The notes under the pieces: model-generated
Told to the model about the DNA's origin: nothing
The model's input: only the letters and a program-made list of their open reading frames with translations
The model's database searches: none
Assembly: GCF_050947875.1 (NCBI RefSeq)
Contig: NC_134569.1
Span: forward strand, 37,175,277 to 37,239,276
Length of the DNA stretch: 64,000 nucleotides
Direction of reading: 5' to 3'
From: Dermacentor variabilis
Taxonomy: Eukaryota > Arthropoda > Arachnida > Ixodida > Ixodidae
Program-made: the position numbers and the translations under genes
In this document: positions 42,329 to 53,171 of the stretch, in pieces
Layout: every line of letters starts with the position of its first letter
How positions within the stretch are numbered: the stretch's first letter is position 1

Positions 42329-43183
42329 AAATATAAATTTCGCCACGTCTGTGGGCATTCGGTAAAATCACTTGGTAAAGCCATTGTACGTTATAGCCTT
42401 TCTTACTGATACGTGTTTTCGTAGCTTTTCTGTGTTCCTGGACTGCAAGGTATGGCATACCTCAGGTGTCATGCTACAACATGTTAAGCATGCGAGCTAT
42501 AATTCAAGCTTCCAGGTGTGTTTACTATTGGCAACTCCAGAATTCGTTACTTGTGCTGGGAACACTGTCCAAATAAACAAAGATGGGTGCGATATCCAGG
42601 TTCACGGTGGCTCTTTCGCGTGGTGCTACGATCACGCGTTTCTCGTTCATGGCGCCGAATCGTGCTCCGTCGAAGCCGAAACGGTCCTTGCTGCCGATTA
42701 ACCTCGGAACCTCGAAACCTCGAAACCTCGAAACCTCGGAAATCGTTGAGCTGTGCGTGCCAACGTCCAGCCTGCCCAGCGAGCCGCATCATATTTATTT
42801 TAACGACAAAGAGCCTTTCAAACCAGTCGGATGGTTTAAAAAAAAAAAGAGGTTTTTGGGCATAGCGGGCCTCCGAAAAGTGCAAGCATTTGTTCGCGGC
42901 ATTGTTCCACTGGTACAGGTACGATACTGGACTGTTTTCTATCTTCATAGGCAACCCCGCACTCAGACTCGTGTTGTAGTATGTCACATGTAGAATCTAA
43001 TTGGCAATAACGTCTCTCTTGCGTTCAGAAGCTCAATGCGAATATTCTGAACTGAGGCCAGTAACTGTAGCGTTACCGGGTCAGTGCGTCTTGGGATAAA
43101 AACAAATTAGAGCTCCCACCTTTCTTTTTATAGTTAGGTAATACGTGTGATAAGGTCATCTGTGTCCGACGAATGGCGCTGAA
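42329..43183. other. Spacer with overlapping open frames
   Basis: Several frames open at 42372-42993, partly because of a CCTCGAAA repeat (42706-42738). No family resemblance is convincing. Confidence 0.4.
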
Positions 43184-43612
43184 TTATTTATGCATGCAGT
43201 ACGTTGTGTTCGAGGTAGGTCTCTGGCTTTCGAACACACCAGACACCCGCCACCCGTAGAAATTCTCAAACCCAAGTGAAACTCGAGAAGTGAATAAGAA
43301 CCAATCAGACCAAGTTGGGGTAGTTTCAATAGGTTTCCAAAGTTTAGCGAAGGTTCTTCTTGGGGGCAAAGTCACTTGTATCAGTGTATATGCATGATTT
43401 GGAAATGAACTCAACCAGTTGTGATGGAATTTATGTGTGCGCACGTCGAACGCTCTAAAGATGGAACAAGCGCTGTTTGCTGTTCCTTCTAAAATTCTTG
43501 TGAGCAAATAAACTGACAACTCAACGCGTTGAATGAAAGCATTGTCTACTTGCACCGCTGAACTATGAGAAGGCACGGTATAAAAACAACATGTCCCCTC
43601 GCGGCATAGCAT
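43184..43612 (-). CDS. Unrecognised 142-codon open frame
   Basis: An open frame in AT-rich DNA on the minus strand. The product has ordinary composition, including FHHNWLSSFPNHAYTLIQV and PTWSDWFLFTSRVSLGFENF. No signal peptide or known domain is recognised. It opens with a non-ATG codon, so an internal start or splice would be needed. On the opposite strand an AATAAA (about 43507) could equally mean that this is a 3' UTR read backwards. Confidence 0.15.
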   Translation of the reverse strand: MLCREGTCCFYTVPSHSSAVQVDNAFIQRVELSVYLLTRILEGTANSACSIFRAFDVRTHKFHHNWLSSFPNHAYTLIQVTLPPRRTFAKLWKPIETTPTWSDWFLFTSRVSLGFENFYGWRVSGVFESQRPTSNTTYCMHK

Positions 43613-44012
43613 GTGTGATGATAAACTTCAGATGGTCCGAGGCAGTTTCATTCCTGCTACCGTGCCTGCAGATAGAAGTACATTAGCGAGAATATTCCTG
43701 CTGCTGAAAGCATGAGTAATACTAATGCTGGCGCAGAAAAGCTATAAACAAATAACATTAAATGAAGCTTAAACGTACATCACTATAATTTATCAAACTG
43801 CCTGCCCAAACAAAGGATACCACGTGATTTGAAACGCCAGCAAGGTGTTGAAAGCATTGTCCTGTTCACCAAGAAGAAAGAAGTCCCGAATGTAGTGTTT
43901 CGAACAAATCGATACAGTGTCAGTCGTCACCTTCTCCCAATGCGAAGTTTCTTAGCTAAGTCGCTCTCCGATGCGCGCCGTCTGCTTCTATCGTGAAAAG
44001 GTTAAATCATAC

Positions 44013-44428
44013 TGACACGTGTACTTATCTTTATCGGGCAACCACGTTTCGGTGCCTAACAAATGTTATCGCATAGCGCGGGACGAACCTGCATGTATCC
44101 GAAGTTTCTGGAATGTTATCGATGCTTCCATCCGCTGTCTGTGTCCGAACCTTGTGTAATCTGATCACATGTGTGCGCGACGGGAATAATGTAGAACTTC
44201 GTGGAAGGCACGCGGGTCCCAACGATTAGACTGGAACATTCGACGATTGATGTATAAAAGCCGACGCGCTTGACCCGTTGATCAGATTTTCGGCGATCGC
44301 CGACCGTGCTCGCCGCTATCATTGTGCTATAAGCGTAGCCTGTTTTTGTGGGCACAGGTTCGCCCAATAAAAGTTAGTTTTGTATTTCCCTGTATTGCTG
44401 CTTTCTTCACCGTCAGTACCACGTGATA
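44013..44428 (+). repeat. 5' LTR of element C
   Basis: 416 bp, starting TGACACGTG and ending CACGTGATA (CACGTGACA in the 3' copy), so the ends are near-inverted repeats. It contains TATAAAA (44253-44259) and AATAAA (44366-44371) in the right order. The primer site TGGTGGAGG starts 2 bp after it (44431). Confidence 0.9.
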
Positions 44429-44452
44429 TCTGGTGGAGGTGCTTGTGCGTTC

Positions 44453-45795
44453 ATGTACCGAACGCCCCCGCAAAGCCGCGATCCAAGCCCGAAGCCCGAG
44501 GACAGAACCAACATCGCCCAAGACCAGCGTGCTAGCCGCAGACTGCAAGGACTGCTCCCAGAGCACGGACTTCTACCTGAGACGACAAAGAAGATCGTGG
44601 TCAAGACAACCCCAATGGCTGCCCCAGCGTCCGCCGCTATCCTACAACAACCTCGGGACCCACCGACCTTCCATGGAGCAGCGACTGAAGACCCGGAATC
44701 ATGGCTGGAGACCTACGAACGAATCGCGACATTCAACAACTGGGACTCCGACGACAAGCTGCGGCATGTCTACTTCGCCTTAGAAGACGCGGCCAGAACG
44801 TGGTTTGAGAACAGGGAGTCGACTTTGACAACATGGTACCTGTTCCGTAGCGGCTTCCTGAGCACTTTTACAAGCGTCGTGCGCAAGGAAAGGGCCGAAG
44901 CTATGCTGGACGCCCGAGTGCATCTACCAAACGAGAACGTTGCCATCTTTACGGAAGAAACGAGCCGTTTGTTCCGCCACGCCGACCCGGATATGGCCGA
45001 GGAGAAGAAAGTCCGCCTACTGATGCGTGGTGTAAAGGAGGAACTTTTCGCCGGAATGGTAAGAAGCCCACCGAAGACCGTCGACGCGTTTCTTCGTGAG
45101 GCGACGAACATCGAGAAGACACTGGAATTGCGGAACCGGCAATTCGAGCGACGCGCCAAGCCAACAAGCTACGCCCGAGTTCAATCAATGGCCACCGACA
45201 ACCTACGCGAGACCATCCGGGCAGTCGCACGAGAGGAGCTTCAAAGAATCTTCCCTTCATCGCAAGCTCAAGTGGCCTCAATCGCATAAATTGTCAAAGA
45301 AGTCCAGCGATCGCTTGGAGTGCCCGAGGTACCACAATCATCGCAGCCCCAGCCAGAAGCGATGACCTACGCCGCCGTCGCCCGCCGTCAAGCCCCCCTC
45401 CACGACCGCGCCAGGGCCCTGTACCGCCGCAACTCCGTCGACCACCACCGCCGCCGCCAGCACGCCTACCCGTCGCCCAGCGCAGCTACCCGAGGAAGAC
45501 AGACGTTTAGCGCGCTCCTGACCACCGCCCGCTCTGCTACCACTGCGGAGAAGCGGGTCACATTTACCGTCGATGCCCATACCGGGAGATGGGACTCCGA
45601 GGGTTCGCCGTTAACGCGCCGCGACCACAGATTGGCGAACGACCTCGCGATATCACCGACTACCTCGCCGCCACTCAGTGGAGCCCTCGACCACCGTCCC
45701 GTTCGCCGTCACCAGGTCGCTACCTGTCGCCGCAGCGCCGACCATACACGGGCCCAGCCTGGGGCCGCTCTGCGAGCCCATATCCGGAAAACTAA
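44453..45795 (+). pseudogene. Gag of element C (broken)
   Basis: The ATG at 44453 (MYRTPPQSRD) opens a capsid-type frame (PPTFHGAATEDPESWLETYE, HVYFALEDAARTWFENRES) of 279 codons to an in-frame TAA at 45287. The same frame then continues open to 45838. The zinc knuckle CYHCGEAGHIYRRC (45535-45576) is intact but in another phase, which runs to a stop at 45793-45795 with a Pro/Ser/Arg-rich end (SPGRYLSPQRRPYTGP). So one nonsense change and one frameshift disable the gene. Confidence 0.88.
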
Positions 45796-46636
45796 AAGCA
45801 GCAACCGATGGAGGTGCGGTTGCTGTTCGTCGAACTGACGAAGATCCTCCGCCACCGACGAAGACTCCGAAGAAACTACCTCGACGACATAAGGACACGC
45901 CGCCGTCCCGACGAAGTGCCGAAGCAAAGAATACGTCGACGAAAGACGATCTGACGACGTCCCATATCAGCCACTGGTCAACGCGACGCAGCCGTGATCC
46001 GACGCCAAGACCTAACTGCAATGCCAGACAAAGAACCACCGACCTCGACGTGCTTCTCAACGGCCACGCAGTTACCGCCTTAGTGGACACAGGGGCTGAT
46101 TACTCCGTAATGAGTGGACACATCGCCGCCCAGTTGAAGAAAGTTAAGGCCACATGGGAAGGCCCTCAAATTCGGACCGCTGGAGGACAACTGCCTACCA
46201 TACGCAGACGAATGGTCTCACGGAGCGCCTGAACAAAACCCTCGCCGACATGCTAGCAATGTACGTCGACGTCGAGCACAAGACGTGGGATGCGGTCCTG
46301 CCATACGTAACATTCGCTTACAACACGGCGGTGCAAGAAACAACACAGATCACGCCATTTAAGCTGGTCTACGGCAGGAACCCGACAACGACGCTCGACG
46401 CCGTGCTACCGCACGTCACTGACGAGGAAAACCTTGACGTCGCTACCTATCTCCAGCACGCCGAAGAAGCCCGACAGCTCGCCCGCCTGCGGATCAAGAA
46501 CCAGCAGAGGACTGACAACCGACACTACAACCTCCGACGACGCTTCGTCGAGTACCAGCCCGGCGACCGTGTTTGGGTATGGACCCCCATACGCCGACGA
46601 GGACTCAGTGAGAAACTACTGCGATGCTATTTCTGA
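45796..46636 (+). pseudogene. Protease joined to integrase C-terminus of element C (internal deletion)
   Basis: One frame carries the retropepsin motif ALVDTGADYSVMSG (about 46078-46119). After GGQLPT near 46200 it meets, out of phase, the integrase segment YHTQTNGLTERLNKTLADML followed by FAYNTAVQETT and FKLVYGRNP. RT, RNase H and the integrase zinc and catalytic Asp parts, normally about 2.5 kb, are missing. A TGA at 46634-46636 lies just where the GPY/F module begins; a KVIRRIGALDYEVLPD remnant is readable after it. Confidence 0.88.
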
Positions 46637-46860
46637 CACTACAAGGTCATCCGACGTATTGGCGCACTGGACTATGAGGTCCTGCCAGACTGCATTTCGC
46701 ATTCACAACGGCGCCGCGCACGATCTGAAGTGGTCCACGTGGTGCGCCTTAAACCCTTTTACGGACCCTGACGAACTTCCTTATTTTGTTGTTTTCTTTG
46801 CTACGCGTGTTTTTTCTTTCGTTTGCAGCATCGGGTCGATGCTTTTTAAGAGGGGGGTAA

Positions 46861-46931
46861 TGACGCGTGTACTTTATCGAGCGACCACGTTTCGCCGCCT
46901 AACAAATGTTATCGCACAGCGCGGGACGCAC
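46861..46931 (+). repeat. 3' LTR of element C, left part
   Basis: The first 71 bp of the LTR (TGACGCGTGTACTT onward), preceded by a polypurine tract AAGAGGGGGG. The sequence breaks at GCAC where element B is inserted. Confidence 0.92.
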
Positions 46932-47851
46932 TGTTTGGATCCGACTGCTGGTACGATCTGTTGGGAACTCGGCGCTGACGCCCGTGGTTGTACCTGGGTC
47001 GCAAGCCCCAAGGGTAGCGTTGGCCTGGCGGCCTGGGGTACAACTGGAAGCATCCGAAGGTCCCGGCAAAGCATGAGTCGACTGGTAACAACGAAACAAC
47101 TTGTTTATTTTAACATCGCAAAGAGTTGGTGGTCAGGTTTGACCGAAGTAGAGAGACGGGAGAGCACTTCACTCAACAGAAGAAATCGGAGCCCTCCTTT
47201 TGGCGTCCGGGGGCAGCTGTTTTTATACTCTCACAGTTGAGGGCAAGAAGGAACCCCTCAAAAGACGAGCACGTGAATGTACAATGGGCTAATGGTGACG
47301 CACACTGTCGTGGCGCTGCGCACGATCTCGTAGCACCCTGTCGTGGCGCTGCGCACGATCTCGTAGCACCCTGTCGTGGCGCTGCGCACGATCTCGTAGC
47401 ACCCTGTCGTGGCGCTGCGCACGATCTCGTAGCATCCTGTCGTGGCGCTGCGCACGATCTCGTAGCACCCTGTCGTGGCGCTGCCGGTCGGACACAATGA
47501 CTGAAACGAGAGGATGGTCCCTGCTTTGGCATCGCTTGTTTCGGGCATAATGACTGGAACGAGATCCCTGCTTTGGCATCGCCTGTTTCGGGCCCAATAA
47601 CTGGAATGAGATCCCTGCTTTGGCATCGCCTGTTTCGGGCACAATGACTGGAACGAGATCCCTGCTTTGGCATCGCCTGTTTCGGGCCCAATAACTGGAA
47701 TGCGAGGAGGATCCCTAGGCGGTCGCATCGCCGCAGACGCGCCTGGAAACACCTGGCGATGAGTGTTGCGGCGACGACGATCGGGCCAAAATGTCTGCCG
47801 CCCCGCCGCAGTCGCGCCGGCAAAACCACGTGTCGCAGGCGAAACGCAACA
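46932..47851 (-). repeat. 3' LTR of element B
   Basis: 920 bp. U3 holds five 33-bp units (47306-47470, each TGTCGTGGCGCTGCGCACGA and on) plus a partial one, and four roughly 47-bp units (47518-47704, CCTGCTTTGGCATCGCCTG and on). Both arrays are present in the 5' LTR as well. Confidence 0.95.
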
Positions 47852-48127
47852 GACCGCCCCGCCGGGGGAAGGAGATCCCGATGGACAGGGGACTGCATCC
47901 GCTGTCCGGAGGGATGTCGCTCGATGATGCTCATAACCGAAGTCGGGCGTCCCTTGACGTTTCTTGAGCGCAGCGCACAGAGAAGGCCTCGTTCTCTCGT
48001 TCAGGTTCGCACGGGACACTGCAAAGTGACTTCGGGAGAGTTCACATTTTTGTTCTCGTTCCCGGCAAGCGTTAGAACTACGCTGAAAACTCAACCGCTC
48101 AGTCAGCAAGCACGGCACAACCCTCAC

Positions 48128-48159
48128 TAAGCCCTGCCAGGCTCTTTCCCCTTTTTATA
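48128..48159 (-). promoter_or_regulatory. Candidate internal core promoter of element B
   Basis: TATAAAAAGGGG (TATA at 48152-48159) with an initiator-like TTAGTG whose A is at 48128, the same 31-bp spacing as in element A. Confidence 0.4.
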
Positions 48160-48338
48160 CCACTGCCTAGTTCCTTACAGTAGTCTAGCATCACTCAGAA
48201 CGCGTCCACAAATTGAAAAATTGCACTAGAAAGCATATCATCACTTTGAAACACTAAACAAAAGCAATATGTTAAAAAAAAATCCTGCCTCAGGAAGAAA
48301 AACATCAGTAACAAACAATTTTGAGGCTGATTCCTACG

Positions 48339-51300
48339 TTAGGGGCTTCGACTTAAGCCATCGGCGTTACCGTTGAGACTCCCCTTTTTGTAACGCACCT
48401 CAAAGGAATATTGTTGTAAAGCGAGGCTCCAGCGCAGGAGGCGGCCATTTTTGGGAGAGATGGTCTGCAGCCATTGGAGAGGGCAGTGATCCGTCTCAAT
48501 GATAAACCTCGAGCCGGCTAGATAGCATGACAATTTCTGAACGGCCCACACGAGACATGCACACTCTTTCTCGGTGGCGCTATACGCCTGCTCACGACTG
48601 GTCAGCTTACGACTAGCATACAGGACGGGGTGTTCTACTTCTCCATTTTCCCGTTGGCACAGTACAACGCCCATGCCTCGCTCACTAGCATCGCACTGAA
48701 CAATGAACTCTTTTGTATAGTCTGGCGATCGTAGCACAGGCTGGCTTGTTAGGGCACTCTTTAGGGCGCTAAAAGCTCTTTCCTTGGTCTCGTCCCAGAC
48801 GACTGTTTGAGGCTCTGTCTTTCTTAGAGCATCCGTCAGGGGAGCCGCGATATCAGAGTACCTAGGGATGTACCTCTGATAGTAGCCGGCGACACCCAAG
48901 AACGACCGAATATCGGTCTTGGTGCGCGGTTGCGGAAAGTCTCGCACAGCGGCCACTTTTATTTCAGAGGGGCGGCGACGACCCTGACCAATCACGTGAC
49001 CGAGGTAGACAACCTCGGCCTGTGCTAACTGGCACTTAGGAGCCTTGACTGTCAAGCCCGCTTCGCGCAGGCGGGTTAGCACTGCCCGCAAGTGTGTCAT
49101 ATGCTCAGACCAGGATGCGGAGAATATCGCTACGTCGTCTAGATACGGTAAAGCGAATTCTTGCTGTCCCCGCAACACTTTATCCATGAGACTTGAAAAA
49201 CAGTATGGCGCGTTCTTCAAACCAAAACTCAACACTTTAGGACGGAATGTTCCCATTGGTGAAATGAACGCCGCATACCTACTAGCCTCTTCTGTAAGTG
49301 GAACCTGCCAATAACCCCTGACAAGATCTAGGGTGGAAATAAACTGAGCGCTACTAACTTTCTCAAGGCGCTCCTCGATGTTAGGGATCGGATAAATTTG
49401 ATCCTTAGTGATGGAATTAAGCCTGCGGTAGTCGACGCAAGGACGAGGTTCCTTGCCCGGTACCTCAACTAAAATCAAAGGGGAGGTATAATCACTCTCA
49501 CCTGCCTCAATAACACCGAGCTGTAGCATTTTCTTTACCTCAGCCTCCATAATATCGCTCTGGCGGGGTGACACCCGATACGCCTTGGATCGTACTGGCT
49601 CTGGGGAGGTAAGTTCTATATCATGAGTAAGTACCGAAGTCCTACCAGGCCTCTCAGAGAACAGACCTTGAAACTCTTGTAATAGCTGGTGTAGTTCGGT
49701 TTTCTGCTCGGGCGACAGCGGTGCTTTACTGATAAGGTCACTAATGACTTGACCGGTGTCTTCCCTGTTCGTCACTGAGCCTAGTCCTGGAAGCTCGACT
49801 GGAAGCTCTTCAGGAACGTTTATCATCATGCACACCACTGCTTCCCGTTGTCTATAAGGTTTGAGCAGATTACAGTGGTAAACTTGCTGTGCTTTCCGCT
49901 TTCCTGGCAGACTTACCACGTAGTTAACGTCCGACAGTTTCTGAACAATTCGTGCTGGGCCCTCCCACTGCACGTCTAGTTTGTTGTTTAGCGATGTGCG
50001 CAATATCATGACCTCATCGCCAACCTCAAAACGACGGGCCCTGGCTGTCCGATCATAATAAACCTTGGCCCTCTGCTGGGCCTTTGCCATTGCTTCACCT
50101 GACAACTCCTGTGCCCTTCTTAAGCGTTCGAGGAGCTTAAGTACGTACTCCACCACGACTGGGTCGTCGCCCCTACCTTCCCATGATTCTCGAAGCATGC
50201 GAAGCGGAGATCGAAGCGAGCGACCGTACACCAGTTCAGCTGGCGAAAACCCCGTAGCCGCATGCGGCGCGGTCCTTAAAGCAAACATCACCCCAGGCAG
50301 ACACAGCTCCCAGTCAGTTTGATGTTCAAAACACAAGGCTCTCAACACGCGCTTCATGACGGAGTGGAGCTTCTCAACGGAATTCGACTGTGGGTGGTAC
50401 ACTGAGCTGTGTAACAGCTTTACCCCACACCTTTCGAGAAAAGTTGTCGTCAAAGCGCTAGTAAACACTGTGCCCTGATCTGATTGGATTTCCGCAGGGA
50501 AACCAACTCGCGCAAATATGGACAGTAGTGCATTAACTATCTCAACTGAGCTGAGTTCTTTAAGCGGCACTGCTTCAGGGAACTTTGTCGCTGGGCAGAT
50601 CACAGTCAAAATGTGTCTGTACCCCGTGGCTGTTACCGGCAGAGGTCCCACAGTATCAATAACGAGCCGTCTAAAAGGCTCCGTAATGATAGGTACCAAT
50701 TTCAACGGCGCCCTCGATTTGTCCCCTGGTTTGCCCACCCGCTGACAAGTGTCACATGTCCTCACGAAATGGTCTGCGTCCCGAAAACACCCTGGCCAAT
50801 AGTACTCTTGCAAGAGACGGTCCTTAGTTTTCTTAACTCCTAGGTGTCCGGACCACGAACCCCCATGTGACAAGCGCAACAGATCCTGACGATAGCATTG
50901 AGGCACGACCAGCTGATCGAACTCCACTCCTCGGCGGTCTAGATACTTCCGGTACAGGACTCCACCTCTTTCCACAAAACGCGCAGTTTTCCTGGCGATA
51001 CCTTCTTTGACATTGCAGCGCACGTTTTCCAGGCTGCCATCCTTTTTTTGCTCGGCTATCAAAGCCGTCCGGCTGACTTTTAGCAACCTATCAAGTCCGT
51101 CTGACGTAGGCGCGATGAGCAAATCAGTAGATAGCTCTTCTAACTTTCCCGCGTCGGGCGTTTCCTCTCCAGTATCTGGCGCCTTTAACGTTACAGACTC
51201 AAGTTTATTCAGTTCGGGCGTGCTCGGAATATCAGCTTGCTGCGCCTCTGACCCTTTTTCGTTGTTTGATAACGTCGGCCCCGCAACTACCGCCTTTGCA

Positions 51301-52817
51301 GCGAGCTCCCGAACCTTCGATCTGGTTAAGGCCTGAACACTAGCTTCACCAAACAAAAGCCCCTTCTCGCGCAGGAGGTGATCGGACCTGTTTGAAAATA
51401 GGTACGGGTACTGGGGTGGCAGCATAGATGACACTGCCGCCTCCGTCTCAAGCGCTCCGAAAGGTCCTTCAATAAGCACCTTTGCTACTGGCAGACACAC
51501 GCTATGAGCTTCCACGGCTTGCTTGATCCACGCGCACTCGCCCGTGAACATATGGGGTTCTACGTAAGATGGGTGAACTACATCCATCGTAGCTGCGGAA
51601 TCGCGAAGCACTCGGCACTCTTTCCCGTTTACGAGGAGGTCTCGCATGTAAGGCTCGAGAAGCTTCATGTTCTCGTCAGTGCTGCCTATTGAAAAAAACA
51701 CAACTTTTGGTGTTGTTTCCGGACACTGCGCCGAAAAGTGACCCGGCTTCTGGCACGTATAACAAACGCCCGCTCGCCTCATCTCGAACCGCTTTCTGCG
51801 TTCGGCTTCGGCTGCCGCCGTCTCCTTAGGTTCGGTCGCACTGCTTCCACTCGCATCCGCACTACGCGTGTTCCCCTTTGCTCTCATGGGTGTGAACTTC
51901 GGCCTCTCAAACTTCGAGCCAAATTCACCCTTTTGACCGTCCTTAGCTCCGCGAGCCCGACGCGTCACAAACTCCTCCGCTAGCTCAGCGGCTTTAGCCA
52001 CCGTACAAACGTCTGGCCTATCCAAGACCCAGTATCTCACGTTCTCAGGTAACCGACTATAAAACTGTTCTAGCCCGAAACACTGCAGAACTTTATCGTG
52101 GTCACCAAACGCTTTCTCTTCTTTGAGCCACTCCTGCATGTTCGACATAAGCCTATACGCAAACTCTGTATATGACTCACTTTTGCCTTTCTCATTTTCC
52201 CGAAACTTCCGACGGAACGCCTCCGCAGACAGCCGGTACTTTTTTAGCAGACTCGATTTTACTGTGTCGAAATCCTCTGCCTCCTCTCTATCCAAGCGAG
52301 CGACTACGTCGGCCGCCTCGCCGGGTAACAAAGTGAGCAAGCGCTGTGGCCACGTTTCCCGAGAGAACCCCTGCTTCTCGCACGTTCGCTCAAAGTTAAC
52401 CAGGAACAAACCAATGTCCTCTCCAAGCTTAAACGGCTGCATCAGGTCCGTCATTTTGAACAATACGCGTTCTCCTGCACCGTGTGCCTGACTTCCATTA
52501 CGAGCGCGTTCCATCTCTACCTCAAGACGCTTCATTTCCAAAGCGTGTTGACGGTCACGCTCTTGTTGCTCTCGCTCTTTCTCTTCTTTACGTTCACGCT
52601 CTTCTTTTTCTTTCTGTTCTTTAAGTTCGCGCTCCTGTCTTTTTGCAGTCTCTCTCTCTTCAATGGTCTCAAGGCATTCCGACAGCTCGTCATCCTCAGC
52701 CTCTAACTCAAGAATAGCCTTTATCAGTTCCGGTTTTCTTAGTTTGTCTGAGACATCCAGACCCAACTCTCTTGCAAGCTCCAACAATTTCGGTTTGCGC
52801 AACGACTTCAAATCCAT
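48339..52817 (-). CDS. Gag-Pol polyprotein of element B (gag-PR-INT-RT-RNase H)
   Basis: A single uninterrupted 1492-residue frame, colinear with the element A protein and differing by scattered substitutions. The SAP-like N-terminus, coiled coil, capsid, zinc knuckle CYTCQKPGHFSAQC, protease-like DSAAT, HHCC and DDE integrase, GPY/F-like WEGPARI, YLDD reverse transcriptase and RNase H follow in that order. It is 11 residues shorter because it has one fewer KEKEERERKEQ-type unit in the gag coiled coil. All catalytic residues seen in element A are kept, so it is probably competent. It lies antisense to the host element C. Confidence 0.95.
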   Translation of the reverse strand: MDLKSLRKPKLLELARELGLDVSDKLRKPELIKAILELEAEDDELSECLETIEERETAKRQERELKEQKEKEERERKEEKEREQQERDRQHALEMKRLEVEMERARNGSQAHGAGERVLFKMTDLMQPFKLGEDIGLFLVNFERTCEKQGFSRETWPQRLLTLLPGEAADVVARLDREEAEDFDTVKSSLLKKYRLSAEAFRRKFRENEKGKSESYTEFAYRLMSNMQEWLKEEKAFGDHDKVLQCFGLEQFYSRLPENVRYWVLDRPDVCTVAKAAELAEEFVTRRARGAKDGQKGEFGSKFERPKFTPMRAKGNTRSADASGSSATEPKETAAAEAERRKRFEMRRAGVCYTCQKPGHFSAQCPETTPKVVFFSIGSTDENMKLLEPYMRDLLVNGKECRVLRDSAATMDVVHPSYVEPHMFTGECAWIKQAVEAHSVCLPVAKVLIEGPFGALETEAAVSSMLPPQYPYLFSNRSDHLLREKGLLFGEASVQALTRSKVRELAAKAVVAGPTLSNNEKGSEAQQADIPSTPELNKLESVTLKAPDTGEETPDAGKLEELSTDLLIAPTSDGLDRLLKVSRTALIAEQKKDGSLENVRCNVKEGIARKTARFVERGGVLYRKYLDRRGVEFDQLVVPQCYRQDLLRLSHGGSWSGHLGVKKTKDRLLQEYYWPGCFRDADHFVRTCDTCQRVGKPGDKSRAPLKLVPIITEPFRRLVIDTVGPLPVTATGYRHILTVICPATKFPEAVPLKELSSVEIVNALLSIFARVGFPAEIQSDQGTVFTSALTTTFLERCGVKLLHSSVYHPQSNSVEKLHSVMKRVLRALCFEHQTDWELCLPGVMFALRTAPHAATGFSPAELVYGRSLRSPLRMLRESWEGRGDDPVVVEYVLKLLERLRRAQELSGEAMAKAQQRAKVYYDRTARARRFEVGDEVMILRTSLNNKLDVQWEGPARIVQKLSDVNYVVSLPGKRKAQQVYHCNLLKPYRQREAVVCMMINVPEELPVELPGLGSVTNREDTGQVISDLISKAPLSPEQKTELHQLLQEFQGLFSERPGRTSVLTHDIELTSPEPVRSKAYRVSPRQSDIMEAEVKKMLQLGVIEAGESDYTSPLILVEVPGKEPRPCVDYRRLNSITKDQIYPIPNIEERLEKVSSAQFISTLDLVRGYWQVPLTEEASRYAAFISPMGTFRPKVLSFGLKNAPYCFSSLMDKVLRGQQEFALPYLDDVAIFSASWSEHMTHLRAVLTRLREAGLTVKAPKCQLAQAEVVYLGHVIGQGRRRPSEIKVAAVRDFPQPRTKTDIRSFLGVAGYYQRYIPRYSDIAAPLTDALRKTEPQTVVWDETKERAFSALKSALTSQPVLRSPDYTKEFIVQCDASERGMGVVLCQRENGEVEHPVLYASRKLTSREQAYSATEKECACLVWAVQKLSCYLAGSRFIIETDHCPLQWLQTISPKNGRLLRWSLALQQYSFEVRYKKGSLNGNADGLSRSP

Positions 52818-53152
52818 GGCTGCTCTGAATGCTGCTTTCTCTACTGCTTACTATTGTCTTGCCGCAAACTAACCCGGCAGCAACGACAACCACAATTACC
52901 AGCTCTGTTTCTGACACTAACAAAAGCCTGGCAAAGCTCAGAAGAAGAAAGTCCCGCACTCACCAAACCTCGCAGGCAGGAATTCCGCGCAGTCGTTCCG
53001 CTGCAGGCAACCAGTCGTCACACAGGGCTCGTTGCACTGCTCCCGGATCGTCGTTGAGCTGCTCAGCATACAGTCAACTGCATCTCTTCGCTGCTGGCCT
53101 CCGTTGTCGCGATCTCTCCGCTGGCAGACAGTTGTTTGAAGTCGTAGGCGAT

Positions 53153-53169
53153 CTCACCGCTGGCAACCA
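53153..53169 (-). promoter_or_regulatory. Primer binding site of element B
   Basis: TGGTTGCCAGCGGTGAG, 2 bp inside the 5' LTR, pairing in prospect with a tRNA 3' CCA end. As in element A, the core GCCAGCGG(A/T)GAGATCG recurs 39 bp further in. Confidence 0.7.
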
Positions 53170-53171
53170 GA

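Noticed and set aside
42583..42993. 136-codon frame with SKPRNLETS repeats
   Set aside because: It is driven by a CCTCGAAA tandem and a poly-A run, has overlapping frames in other phases, and no domain is recognised.
47306..47487. Regularly repeated 33-bp units that superficially resemble a CRISPR array
   Set aside because: Units are contiguous with no unique spacers, lie inside LTRs and sit in a eukaryotic genome.
47173..48127. Long open frames (253 and 289 codons, minus strand) across the element B 3' LTR, also at 53412-54245
   Set aside because: They arise because the 33-bp tandem units are a multiple of three and stay open in all phases. The peptide is repetitive and the region is U3, so no gene is called.
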